This document shows positions 25,856 to 34,226 of a DNA stretch of 64,000 nucleotides, piece by piece. The stretch comes from Burkholderia sp. Bp9143 (GTDB lineage: Bacteria > Pseudomonadota > Gammaproteobacteria > Burkholderiales > Burkholderiaceae), in contig NZ_QTPO01000001.1 of NCBI RefSeq assembly GCF_003853645.1, positions 232,625-296,624 on the forward strand. Reading direction: 5' to 3'. How positions within the stretch are numbered: position 1 is the stretch's first letter; each line of letters opens with the position of its first letter. The notes beneath the pieces are model-generated. The model was not told the DNA's origin, made no database searches, and saw only the letters and a program-made list of their open reading frames with translations. The translations under genes were made by a program, and so were the position numbers.

Positions 25856-26221
25856 ATGGCAAAGATTCTGGTGGTCGACGATTCGGGCACGGTGCGCGAC
25901 GAAGTCGCGGGTTTCCTGCGCAATCACGGGCTCGACGTCGCGACGGCGGTGGACGGCAAGGACGGACTCGCGAAGCTCAAGGCGACGCCCGGCGTGCGTC
26001 TCGTGATCAGCGACGTGAACATGCCGAACATGGACGGCCTGACGATGGTCGAGAAGATCCGTGGCGAACTGGCGAATGCGTCGGTCAACGTCGTGATGCT
26101 GACGACCGAAAGCAGCCCGGCGATGAAGGAGCGTGGCAAGGCCGCCGGCGTGAAGGGCTGGATCGTGAAGCCGTTCAAGGGCGACGCGGTGCTCGACGCG
26201 CTGAAGAAGCTCGCGGGCTGA
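25856..26221 (+). CDS. CheY-like single-domain response regulator
   Basis: A 121-residue receiver with all catalytic residues. The acidic pair is in LVVDDSG, the phospho-acceptor Asp in ISDVNMPNMDG, Thr in MLTTES and Lys in IVKPF. It has no output domain, so it should act by protein contact or as a phosphate shuttle. The ATG before AKILVV has a GGGGA Shine-Dalgarno; an earlier in-frame ATG at 25820 does not. It is the last gene of the operon and the likely target of the upstream membrane kinase and CheX proteins. The next gene is convergent. Confidence 0.9.
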   Translation: MAKILVVDDSGTVRDEVAGFLRNHGLDVATAVDGKDGLAKLKATPGVRLVISDVNMPNMDGLTMVEKIRGELANASVNVVMLTTESSPAMKERGKAAGVKGWIVKPFKGDAVLDALKKLAG

Positions 26222-26240
26222 GCACGCACCGGCGCGGCAA

Positions 26241-27128
26241 TCAGCGAGCCGCCGGCGCGGCGGACGCGAATTCGTCGACGACCGCGTCGATCACGGCCTG
26301 CACGCGCGCGGTCTTGTAGAGATCGGCATGCGCGACGAGCCACACGTCGAAATGATTGCAGCGCCGTGCCATGAGCCGCACCAGTTCCGGTTCGGCGTCG
26401 GCGCGAAAGCACGGCAGCTCGGCCACGCCGAGCCCGGCGATGGTCGCCTCGACCAGCATCATCGTCGACGAGGTCTGGAACATCACGCGGCCGCGTGACG
26501 TCGGCTCGCCGCACAGCGCTTCCCACATCGTCGGCACCACGGGCTGCTGGTACATCACCAGATCGTGACCGTCGAACGCGCTGCCCGGCACCGGTTCGCC
26601 GCGCTCGGCCAGATAGCCGCGCGATGCGTAGATGCCGGTTTCGAGATGCCCGAGCCGCCGGACGATCAGGTCCGGCGATTCCGGCCGCAACGTGCGAATC
26701 GCGAGATCCGCCTCGCGGCGCGTGAGGTTGGCGATTTCGGCCGACGTCACGCACACGACGTCGATGCCGGCGTGCTTGCGCCGCAGGCGCGCGATGGCCG
26801 GCACCACGAAGCGCTTGCCGAGCGAGTCGGTGGTCGCGATGCGCACGGAGCCGGCCAGCTGCTCGTCGAAGCCCATCACGCGCCGCTCGATGGTGAGCGA
26901 TGCGCGCTCCATCGTTTCCGCCGGCTCGAGCAGCGCTTCGCCGGCTGGGGTCAGCACGTAGAGGGTCTGCGTGCGCAGGAACAGCCGCGCGGACAGTTCG
27001 TCCTCGAGCGCCGCGATCCGGCGGCCGACGGTCGCCTGGTCGACGTTCAGCTGCGTGGCCGCGCCGCGCAGCGTGCCGGCGCGGGCCAGCGCGAGGAAGA
27101 AGCGGGCGTTGTCCCAATTGAGGCGCAT
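26241..27128 (-). CDS. LysR-family transcriptional regulator
   Basis: A 295-residue LysR protein. The HTH is at the very N-terminus (MRLNWDNARFFLALARAGTL, ATVGRRIAALEDELSARLF), followed by a standard effector domain. It is the same subgroup as the regulator near the left end of the window. It diverges from an MFS drug exporter with a repeat-containing 112-bp gap, so it probably controls that exporter and itself. The ATG used places the HTH at the correct distance; an upstream ATG would add 20 residues without similarity. Confidence 0.88.
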   Translation of the reverse strand: MRLNWDNARFFLALARAGTLRGAATQLNVDQATVGRRIAALEDELSARLFLRTQTLYVLTPAGEALLEPAETMERASLTIERRVMGFDEQLAGSVRIATTDSLGKRFVVPAIARLRRKHAGIDVVCVTSAEIANLTRREADLAIRTLRPESPDLIVRRLGHLETGIYASRGYLAERGEPVPGSAFDGHDLVMYQQPVVPTMWEALCGEPTSRGRVMFQTSSTMMLVEATIAGLGVAELPCFRADAEPELVRLMARRCNHFDVWLVAHADLYKTARVQAVIDAVVDEFASAAPAAR

Positions 27129-27162
27129 CGGCGGTTTCCTCGGGAAGGGGGGATGCATTTCT

Positions 27163-27199
27163 GCATCACGAAGATGCGAAATTATCACTTTTCCGCATC
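27163..27199. promoter_or_regulatory. clustered GCATC/GATGC repeats in the LysR/exporter promoter
   Basis: GCATC at 27163-27167, GATGC(G) at 27173-27178 and CGCATC at 27194-27199 form two overlapping inverted repeats in the divergent promoter. The spacing resembles LysR recognition and activation half-sites. This is an inference from position and symmetry. Confidence 0.4.
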
Positions 27200-27240
27200 G
27201 TGCGCGGTTCCTAGACTCTCGGCATCAGCCTGGAGTTCTC

Positions 27241-28677
27241 ATGACCGATTGCACGTCCCCTTGCACCCCTGCGGCCGCCGCCGCGCCGATCCCGACGGGC
27301 CGTCCGACCGCGCGCGAACGCCGCTTCACGCTGGCGCTCGTCGCGATCGGGATGTTCATGGCCGTGCTCGATACGACGATCGTCAACGTCGCGCTGCCGG
27401 CGATGCGCGCGAGCCTCGGCGCGACGGTCGCGGGGCTCGCGTGGATCGTCGATGCGTACACGCTCAGCTTCGCCGCACTGATCCTCGCGGGCGGCGTGCT
27501 GTCCGACCGGTTCGGCGCGAAACACGCGTATCTCGCGGGCCTTGCGCTCTTCGTCCTGGCGTCGGCGGGATGCGGCTTCGCGCCGTCCGTGACCGTGCTC
27601 GTCGCCGCGCGCTTCGTGCAGGGCGTGGGTGCGGCCCTCTTTCTGCCGGCGTCGCTCGCGATCGTGCGCAACACCTTCGACGTGCCGGCCGAGCGGGCGC
27701 GGGCGATCGCGGTCTGGGCGAGCATCGCATCGGTGGCGGCGTCCGTGGGGCCGGTGCTGGGCGGCGTGCTGGTGGAGGATTTCGGCTGGCGCAGCGCGTT
27801 CCTCGTCAATGTGCCGACCGGCGCGCTGGCGCTCGCCGGGGCGGCGGCGCTGGTGCGTGCGTCGGCCCGACGTGGCGCGCGCCGCTTCGACTGGGCCGGC
27901 CAGTTCGCCAGCGCGACGGCGCTCGGTGCGCTGTGCTTTGCCGCGATCGAGTTGCCGACGCGCGGCCCGGGCGCGGCGGAGGTGCTGACCGCGCTGCTGG
28001 TCGCCGCGCTCGCCGCCGCGGTGCTGATCGTCGTCGAGCGGCGCACCGCCGATCCGATGGTGCCGCTCGCGTGGTTTCGCAATCGCGTGTTCGTGGCGAT
28101 GAACGTGATGGGCACCCTGGTCTATGTCGGCTATTTCGCGCTGTTGTTCATCCTGAGCCTGTACCTGCACGGCAGCCTCGGGCTGAATGCGCGGCAGACG
28201 GGGCTGATGCTGTTGCCGCTCGCGCTGAGCCTGTCGCTCGGCAACGTGCTGTCGGGCAAGCTGCATGGACGAGCCAGCGCGCCGCAACTGATGGCCGGCG
28301 GCCTGTTGCTCGCCACGTGTGCCGTTCCGGCGCTCGCGGCCGCGCTGACGCTGCGCGCGCCGTGGCCCGTCGCGTGGGCGGCGATGGCTGCGTTCGGCAC
28401 CGGCACCGCGCTGTCCGTGCCGCCGATGATCGCGACCGTACTCGAACAGGTGCCGGCGGACTCGGCTGGTGTCGCGTCGGGTTTTCTCAATGCGGCGCGG
28501 CAGGCAGGGAGCCTGCTCGGCGTCGCGTTCGCCGGTGCCGCGACGATGCTGTTGCCGAATCTGGCGGCGGCGCTGCGTTCGGTCGCGGCGCTCGGATTCG
28601 CCGCGTATGCGGCGGCCGCGTTGGTCGCACTGATGGCCGGCGCGAGGATCGCGAAGCGGGTGCGGCGGCAGGCATGA
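27241..28677 (+). CDS. MFS multidrug exporter, DHA2 (EmrB/QacA) family
   Basis: A 478-residue transporter with about 14 hydrophobic helices. It has the DHA2 helix-1 motif LDTTIVNVALPAM near residue 44 and motif A GGVLSDRFGAKHAY near residue 82. Helix 5 reads SVGPVLGGVLVEDFGW, motif C of drug antiporters. These point to proton-driven export of lipophilic drugs or similar compounds. No EmrA-type adaptor is adjacent, so it probably works alone in the inner membrane. The divergent LysR is the likely regulator. Confidence 0.9.
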   Translation: MTDCTSPCTPAAAAAPIPTGRPTARERRFTLALVAIGMFMAVLDTTIVNVALPAMRASLGATVAGLAWIVDAYTLSFAALILAGGVLSDRFGAKHAYLAGLALFVLASAGCGFAPSVTVLVAARFVQGVGAALFLPASLAIVRNTFDVPAERARAIAVWASIASVAASVGPVLGGVLVEDFGWRSAFLVNVPTGALALAGAAALVRASARRGARRFDWAGQFASATALGALCFAAIELPTRGPGAAEVLTALLVAALAAAVLIVVERRTADPMVPLAWFRNRVFVAMNVMGTLVYVGYFALLFILSLYLHGSLGLNARQTGLMLLPLALSLSLGNVLSGKLHGRASAPQLMAGGLLLATCAVPALAAALTLRAPWPVAWAAMAAFGTGTALSVPPMIATVLEQVPADSAGVASGFLNAARQAGSLLGVAFAGAATMLLPNLAAALRSVAALGFAAYAAAALVALMAGARIAKRVRRQA

Positions 28678-28860
28678 CGCCGAGGCCCGCGCTTCGTCGT
28701 GCGGCTGCACGCAAGCGTGCTTCGCGTGCCAGCCGGCCGGCCCCGCTGGACGTCGCGCGCAATGTGGAGGACGATTCGTGATCATGTCGATCGCGAATCC
28801 GGGCGCGTGCCGCCCGTGCCGCTGGTTCGCGCCCGATCGAACCCCGTCGAGCGGAGCATC

Positions 28861-29655
28861 ATGGAATCCCGTCACGAGACACCCGAGCCGATCCTGTTGC
28901 GCGACGTGCGCGACGGTGTCGTCACGCTGCGGCTGAACCGGCCGCAACAGTTCAACGCGTTGTCGGAGGCGATGCTGGCGAGCCTGCAGGATGCGTTCGA
29001 TTCGCTGGCCGCCGATCCGCACGTGCGCTGCGTCGTGCTCGCCGCGCAGGGCAAGGCGTTCTGCGCGGGCCACGACCTGCGGCAGATGCGCGGCAAGCCC
29101 GAACTCGATTACTACCGCGCGCTGTTCGCGCAATGCAGCCGCGTGATGCTCGCGATGCGCGCGTTGCCGGTGCCGGTGATCGCACGCGTGCACGGCATCG
29201 CGACGGCGGCCGGCTGCCAGCTCGTCGCCGCGTGCGACCTCGCCATCGCGGCCGACACCGCGCGCTTCGCGGTGTCGGGCATCAACGTCGGGCTGTTCTG
29301 TTCGACGCCTGCCGTCGCATTGAGCCGCAACGTGGCGGCGAAGCGCGCGTTCGACATGCTCGTCAGCGGGCGTTTCATCGATGCGGCGACGGCCGCCGCG
29401 TGGGGGCTCGTCAACGAGGCCGTGCCCGAGGATGCGCTCGATGCGGCCGTCGCGCGCAAGGTCGCGGAAATCGTCGCGAAGAGCCCGGCGGCCGTGCGCT
29501 ACGGCAAGCAGATGTTCTACCGGCAGCGCGAACTGCCGCTCGACGACGCATACGCGTTCGCGGGCGACGTGATGGCGCGCAACATGATGGAAGAGGACGC
29601 CGGCGAAGGGATCGATGCGTTCCTGGAGAAGCGCGAGCCGACGTGGCGTTCGTAG
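28861..29655 (+). CDS. enoyl-CoA hydratase/isomerase family protein (ECHDC3-like)
   Basis: A 264-residue crotonase-fold protein. Oxyanion-hole motifs are AFCAGHDLRQM near residue 62 and HGIATAAGCQLVAACDLAIA near residue 110. The RPQQFNALSEAML start and the NVGLFCSTPAVALSRNV segment are typical of the ECHDC3-like branch. One of the two usual catalytic glutamates is not obvious, so hydratase activity is uncertain. GGAG lies just upstream of the chosen ATG. It is transcribed with, but 183 bp after, the exporter and has no beta-oxidation neighbours. Confidence 0.85.
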   Translation: MESRHETPEPILLRDVRDGVVTLRLNRPQQFNALSEAMLASLQDAFDSLAADPHVRCVVLAAQGKAFCAGHDLRQMRGKPELDYYRALFAQCSRVMLAMRALPVPVIARVHGIATAAGCQLVAACDLAIAADTARFAVSGINVGLFCSTPAVALSRNVAAKRAFDMLVSGRFIDAATAAAWGLVNEAVPEDALDAAVARKVAEIVAKSPAAVRYGKQMFYRQRELPLDDAYAFAGDVMARNMMEEDAGEGIDAFLEKREPTWRS

Positions 29656-29745
29656 CGCGTAGCGTAGCGGCGGGGGGGCGCTAGCGCGTGCGCATTGCGG
29701 ACGCCTGCGTCCACGACAACGCTCCTTGCGCGCCGCCAAAGCAAA

Positions 29746-29768
29746 CGGGCCGCACGTAACGCGGCCCG
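29746..29768. terminator. GC hairpin between convergent enoyl-CoA hydratase and alanine racemase genes
   Basis: CGGGCCGC and GCGGCCCG pair perfectly around a 7-base loop between two convergent genes. It lacks a U-run and could stop transcription from either side. Confidence 0.45.
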
Positions 29769-29825
29769 CAGGCGGATCCCGATGCGCGACGACACGCGAG
29801 CGTGCCGCCGCGTCCACGCCGGGCG

Positions 29826-30947
29826 TTATCGCCCGTAGCTGCCCGTGCGCAGCGCCGGCTGCACCGTCGACGCGCCGGGCGGCACGACCACGACCGGCAC
29901 GCGGCGCGCGAGCGCGCACATCAACTCGTAGCCGATCGTGCCGCTGGCTTCCGCGACGTCGTCGACCTTCACCTGATCGCCCCACAGCTCGACGCTCGAG
30001 CCGATGCTCGCGTTCGGGCACGACGTCAGGTCGACGGTCAGCATGTCCATCGACACGCGACCGACGACGCGCGTCATCACGCCGTCCACCGCGATCGGCG
30101 TGCCGGTCGGCGCGTGGCGCGGATAGCCGTCCGCGTAGCCGCACGCGACCACGCCGATCCGCATCGGCCGGTCGGCCGTGAAGCGGCGGCCGTAACCGAC
30201 CGTTTCTTCCGGCGCGAGCGTCTGCACGCCGATGATCTTGCTGGTCAGCGTCATCGCGGCCATCAGCGGCGTGTCGGCGATGTGCCGCGACGCGCCCGTC
30301 GGCGATGCACCGTACAGGATCGTGCCGGGCCGCACCCAGTCGCGATGCGCGCGCGGATGCCACAGCACGGCCGCCGAATTCGACGCCGAGCGCTCGCCCG
30401 GAATCCCGGCCGTGGCCGCATCGAACTGCTCGAGCTGCCAGTCGACTTCGCCTTCGTCGGCGTTCGCGAAATGCATCATCAGCGTGATCTTGCCGATCGA
30501 CGGCGCGGCCGCCGCGCGCTCCCACGCGGCGCGGAATGCGTGGGGCCGGTAGCCGAGCCGGTTCATCCCGGAGTTCATCTTCAGCTGGATGTCGATCGGC
30601 TGCCGCGGCTTCGCGGCGATCAGCAGGTCGAGCTGCTCGTCGCAGTGCACGGCCACCGTCAGCCGGTGGCGATCGGCCAGCTCGACGTCGGCCGGCTCGA
30701 AGATCCCTTCGAGCAGCAGCACCGGCTTGTCCCAGCCGAGTTCCCGCACGCGCACGGCTTCGTCGAGATCGAGCAGCGCGATGCCGTCGGCGGCCGCGAG
30801 GCCCGGATAGATCCGCTCGATCCCGTGACCGTATGCGTTGGCCTTGATCACGGCCCACACGCGCGATTGCGCGGCGGTGCGGCGGATGAAGTCGAGGTTG
30901 TGGCGGACGGCGTCGGGACGGATATGGGCGACGATGGGACGGGGCAT
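29826..30947 (-). CDS. alr: alanine racemase
   Basis: A 373-residue PLP enzyme. The N-terminal TIM barrel holds the cofactor lysine in [10 protein letters not shown] (Lys35), and the C-terminal beta domain has GYGRRF and [11 protein letters not shown]. The MNSGMNRLG and MMHFANADE motifs are conserved. Length fits. It interconverts L- and D-alanine for peptidoglycan synthesis or D-Ala catabolism. The start is the ATG before [13 protein letters not shown]. It is not next to dadA. The usual Burkholderia partner near alr (an lplT-type gene or radA) is not visible here. Confidence 0.93.
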   Translation of the reverse strand: MPRPIVAHIRPDAVRHNLDFIRRTAAQSRVWAVIKANAYGHGIERIYPGLAAADGIALLDLDEAVRVRELGWDKPVLLLEGIFEPADVELADRHRLTVAVHCDEQLDLLIAAKPRQPIDIQLKMNSGMNRLGYRPHAFRAAWERAAAAPSIGKITLMMHFANADEGEVDWQLEQFDAATAGIPGERSASNSAAVLWHPRAHRDWVRPGTILYGASPTGASRHIADTPLMAAMTLTSKIIGVQTLAPEETVGYGRRFTADRPMRIGVVACGYADGYPRHAPTGTPIAVDGVMTRVVGRVSMDMLTVDLTSCPNASIGSSVELWGDQVKVDDVAEASGTIGYELMCALARRVPVVVVPPGASTVQPALRTGSYGR

Positions 30948-31249
30948 GGGCGGGCTCGGGTCGAAAGTCGTTCGGCACGCGCGGCGGCGCGGTGCGGGTC
31001 GAAGGCTGGCGCGGTAACGCACCGAGCCAGTGTTGAGCGCTATCTTATTGGTGTTCGACCAGTTTTAATTAACGTATTTGTCGGCGATTTGGTGGAATTT
31101 TGGGTGTCTGATCGATGCCGCCGCGGCCTTCGCCAGCCTGCATTGCCGAGTCTCCCGTCTAGAAAACCGGTGCGCGAACAACGCGACGCAATGCTAAGCT
31201 CTGCGCGACTCTGTCATTGGTCAATGTAATCATAAAGGAGGAGACTTTG
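30948..31249. other. divergent promoter region between alr and the MAPEG gene
   Basis: About 300 bp with an AT-rich middle near 31030-31100. It ends in an AAAGGAGGAG Shine-Dalgarno for the rightward gene. No coding frame or clear regulator site was found. Confidence 0.35.
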
Positions 31250-31624
31250 ATGACGACGACGTCCCAGCTGTGCCTGTTCATCGTGGCGCTGTTGCCGTTC
31301 CCGATGACGTTCCTGGCCAAGGCCCGCAAGGGGTACGACAACCGCACGCCGCGCGAGTACCTGGCAAGGCTCGAAGGCTGGCGCGCGCGGGCGCAGGCCG
31401 CGCACCAGAATGCGTGGGAAGCGCTGGCGCTGTTTACGGCCGCATTGGTCGTCGCATGGCACAACGGCGCGAACGCGCACCACGTCGACCAGCTTGCGAT
31501 GGGGTTCGTCGCGATTCGCGTCGTCTACGCGCTGATGTACCTGTTGAACTGGGCGTCGCTGCGCTCGCTCGTGTGGTTCGCGGGCATGGCTTGCGTCGTC
31601 GCGCTGTTCTTCGCGACGCCGTGA
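31250..31624 (+). CDS. MAPEG family membrane protein
   Basis: A 124-residue protein with four hydrophobic helices. A cytoplasmic loop (FLAKARKGYDNRTPREYLARL) is followed by WRARAQAAHQNAWEAL, the MAPEG hallmark. MAPEG proteins are trimeric membrane enzymes related to microsomal glutathione transferases; bacterial members are often called inner-membrane proteins of unknown role. A very strong Shine-Dalgarno precedes the ATG. Confidence 0.85.
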   Translation: MTTTSQLCLFIVALLPFPMTFLAKARKGYDNRTPREYLARLEGWRARAQAAHQNAWEALALFTAALVVAWHNGANAHHVDQLAMGFVAIRVVYALMYLLNWASLRSLVWFAGMACVVALFFATP

Positions 31625-32005
31625 CGAGCTAACGGACTGCCGACACGCGCTCCGGCTTCCGATCCGGGCGCGCGAATCGCCGCGGCAACACACCGGCCCG
31701 CCGCAACGGCGGGTCCGCGCACCTTACCGTCCCCGACTTCAAGCGCCGCCGCGCCCCGGCGCCTCCGCCGCCATTCTTCCGCACCTTCCCCGCGCTTCCC
31801 TTTCCTCCGATCTATCCCGCCCGCCGGGCTCGGGTTTGTCTCGATCATTTTCTCGTTGAGTATTTTTTTTGTTGTCGTAGTATCCGTGTTGACAACACTT
31901 GTTGCACTACGGTCTAATTCAACATCGCATGTTGCGGTGCGGCTTGATGTCGTCGTTCCCCGGCCACCCGGCCGGTTACATCGCTCAATCATGCGGAGAA
32001 AAGTC
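31625..32005. other. intergenic region carrying the ABC-importer operon promoter
   Basis: A hairpin (CCCGCC-GCAAC-GGCGGG at 31697-31713) just after the MAPEG gene may terminate it. Then comes a pyrimidine-rich stretch, an eight-T run near 31864, and the sigma-70 promoter with two palindromes at 31886-31934. The leader to the importer ATG is about 75 bp. Confidence 0.45.
31886..31934 (+). promoter_or_regulatory. sigma-70 promoter with two palindromic operators for the ABC importer operon
   Basis: A consensus -35 TTGACA at 31889-31894 and -10 TCTAAT at 31913-31918 are 18 bp apart. The -35 sits inside the perfect palindrome GTGTTGACAACAC (31886-31898). A second perfect palindrome CAACATcgcATGTTG (31920-31934) lies just downstream of the -10. 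Both share GTTG/CAAC half-sites, so a dimeric repressor could cover the promoter from both sides. No regulator gene is adjacent. Confidence 0.6.
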
Positions 32006-32758
32006 ATGAGTCGCCGTTCCTTCCTGAAAGCCGTCGCGGTGGTCGCCGCGCTCGGCGCCAGCATCGCGCACGCGGATACCAAGACGCTCGTCGTCGGGAC
32101 CGATACGTCGTTCATGCCGTTCGAGTTCAAGCAGGGCGACAAGTACGTCGGCTTCGATCTCGACCTGTGGGCGGAGATCGCCAAGGACCAGGGCTGGAAG
32201 TACACGATCCAGCCGATGGATTTCGCGGGCCTGATTCCTGCGCTGCAGACGCAGAACATCGACGTCGCGCTGTCGGGGATGACCATCAAGGAAGAACGGA
32301 AGAAGGCGATCGACTTCTCCGCGCCGTACTACGACAGCGGGCTCGCGGCGATGGTGCAGGTCGGCAACACGTCGATCAAGTCGATCGACGACCTGAACGG
32401 CAAGGTGATCGCCGCGAAGACGGGCACCGCGACGATCGACTGGATCAAGGCGCACCTGAAGCCGAAGGAGATCCGCCAGTTCCCGAACATCGACCAGGCG
32501 TACCTCGCGCTCGAGGCCGGCCGTGTCGACGCGGCGATGCACGACACGCCTAACGTGCTGTTCTTCGTGAACAACGAAGGCAAGGGCAAGGTGCAGGTCG
32601 CGGGCCAGCCGGTCAGCGGCGACAAGTACGGGATCGGTTTCCCGAAGGGCAGCCCGCTGGTGCCGAAGGTCAATGCGTCGCTCGTGAAGATCAAGGCCGA
32701 CGGCCGCTACGCGCAGATCTACAAGAAGTGGTTCGGCGCCGAGCCGCCGAAGATGTGA
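32006..32758 (+). CDS. amino acid ABC transporter, periplasmic binding protein (GlnH-like)
   Basis: A 250-residue secreted binding protein. Signal peptide residues 1-24 end AHA before DTKTLVVG. The type-2 binding fold contains VGTDTSFMPFEF, YVGFDLDLWAEIA, DVALSGMTI and the ligand-contact region AKTGTATIDWIK. It closely resembles E. coli GlnH, but in this context its ligand may be another amino acid or a conjugate. The ATG at 32006 has GGAG at the right distance; ATG 31991 overlaps that site. It is first in a six-gene operon. Confidence 0.9.
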   Translation: MSRRSFLKAVAVVAALGASIAHADTKTLVVGTDTSFMPFEFKQGDKYVGFDLDLWAEIAKDQGWKYTIQPMDFAGLIPALQTQNIDVALSGMTIKEERKKAIDFSAPYYDSGLAAMVQVGNTSIKSIDDLNGKVIAAKTGTATIDWIKAHLKPKEIRQFPNIDQAYLALEAGRVDAAMHDTPNVLFFVNNEGKGKVQVAGQPVSGDKYGIGFPKGSPLVPKVNASLVKIKADGRYAQIYKKWFGAEPPKM

Positions 32759-32824
32759 GCGTGACGGCACAACATGGCGCGGCCGGGCGGCCGCGCCGGT
32801 CTTGAATCGGACGGGGAGCGATAC

Positions 32825-33481
32825 GTGAATTTCGATTGGTCGGCGATCTGGGCGGCGTTGCCGGACCTGATGGACGGGGTCCGGTTGACGGTGTTCATCG
32901 CATTTTTCGGGCTGGTGGGCGGGTTCGTCGTCGGGATGATCGCGGGCATGTTCCGCGCATACGGACCGAAGGCGATGAACGTGCTCGCACAGGTTTATAT
33001 TGAATTGATCCGCGGCACGCCGATCGTCGTGCAGGTGATGTTCCTGTACTTCGCGCTGCCGCTGCTCGCGCATATCCGGATCGACGGCCTGACGGCCGCG
33101 ATCATCGCGATCACGGTGAATTCGGGCGCGTATCTCGCGGAAGTGGTGCGCGGCGCGCTGCTGTCGATCCCGAAGGGGCTGACGGAAGCGGGGCTCGCGA
33201 TGGGCCTGTCGATGCCGCGCGTGCTGCTGAAGGTGGTCGGGCCGCTCGCGTTCCGGCGGCTGATTCCGCCGCTCGGCAACCAGTGCATCGTGAGCCTCAA
33301 GGACACGTCGCTGTTCATCGTGATCGGCGTCGGCGAACTGACGCGCAAAGGGCAGGAAATCATTGCCGGCAATTTCCAGGCGGTCGAGATCTGGACCGCG
33401 GTGGCTGTCATCTACCTGATGCTGACCGGCGCGATGACGCTGACGCTTCGGCTCGTCGAAAAGAGGATGCGGATCTTATGA
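32825..33481 (+). CDS. amino acid ABC transporter permease (GlnP-like)
   Basis: A 218-residue membrane subunit of the HisMQ/GlnP type with five helices. The EAA loop lies in [22 protein letters not shown], where the ATPase docks, and the early motif [19 protein letters not shown] is present. The start is GTG (VNFDWSAIW) with GGGGAG upstream. It is a single permease type, so it presumably works as a homodimer. Its stop overlaps the ATPase start. Confidence 0.9.
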   Translation: MNFDWSAIWAALPDLMDGVRLTVFIAFFGLVGGFVVGMIAGMFRAYGPKAMNVLAQVYIELIRGTPIVVQVMFLYFALPLLAHIRIDGLTAAIIAITVNSGAYLAEVVRGALLSIPKGLTEAGLAMGLSMPRVLLKVVGPLAFRRLIPPLGNQCIVSLKDTSLFIVIGVGELTRKGQEIIAGNFQAVEIWTAVAVIYLMLTGAMTLTLRLVEKRMRIL

Positions 33482-34206
33482 GCATGATCGAATTCCAGAA
33501 CGTGTCGAAGAGCTTCGGCCACGTGCCGGTGTTGAAGCATATCGACCTGAAGATCGACGCGGGCGAGGTGGTCGTCGTGATCGGCCCGTCCGGCTCGGGC
33601 AAGTCGACGATGCTGCGCTGTATCAACGCGCTCGAGAAAATCACCGGCGGCGAGCTGCTGGTGGACGGCCAGAGCGTGCGCGGCAACGCGTCGACGATCC
33701 GCAACATCCGGCTCGAGGCGGGCATGGTGTTCCAGCAGTTCAACCTGTTTCCGCAAATGACCGCGCTCGAGAACGTGATGTTCGGGCCGATCCAGGTGCG
33801 CGGCGCATCGCGCGCCGACGCGCGCGACCAGGCGATGGCGCTGCTCGACAAGGTCGGCCTCGAATCGCGCGCGAATCATTACCCGTCCGAGCTGTCGGGC
33901 GGCCAGCAGCAGCGCGTCGCGATCGCACGCGCGCTTGCGATCCGGCCGCGGCTGATGCTGTTCGACGAGCCGACGTCGGCGCTCGATCCGGAATTGCGCC
34001 ACGAAGTGCTGAAAGTGATGCAGGATCTCGCGACCGAAGGGATGACGATGATCGTCGTCACGCACGAGATCGGCTTCGCGAAGCGGGTCGGCACGCGGCT
34101 GCTGTTCATGGATCAGGGCGGCATCGCCGAGGACGGCCATCCGGTCGACCTGATCGACCGGCCGCCGACACCGCGCCTGAAGGAATTCCTGAAACACGTG
34201 TCCTGA
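33478..34206 (+). CDS. amino acid ABC transporter ATPase (GlnQ-like)
   Basis: A 242-residue ABC ATPase. It has Walker [11 protein letters not shown]-loop FQQFNLFPQ, signature LSGGQQQR, Walker [15 protein letters not shown] and switch His in [10 protein letters not shown]. It powers the GlnHP-like importer. The ATG overlaps the permease stop (ATGA). Confidence 0.93.
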   Translation: MSMIEFQNVSKSFGHVPVLKHIDLKIDAGEVVVVIGPSGSGKSTMLRCINALEKITGGELLVDGQSVRGNASTIRNIRLEAGMVFQQFNLFPQMTALENVMFGPIQVRGASRADARDQAMALLDKVGLESRANHYPSELSGGQQQRVAIARALAIRPRLMLFDEPTSALDPELRHEVLKVMQDLATEGMTMIVVTHEIGFAKRVGTRLLFMDQGGIAEDGHPVDLIDRPPTPRLKEFLKHVS

Positions 34207-34226
34207 ACGAAACCGAATCACCTGAC

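Noticed and set aside
27211..30978. Long minus-strand frame across the exporter, enoyl-CoA hydratase and alr region
   Set aside because: It is antisense to two clear plus-strand genes and out of frame with alr. Its composition is typical of GC-rich shadow frames.
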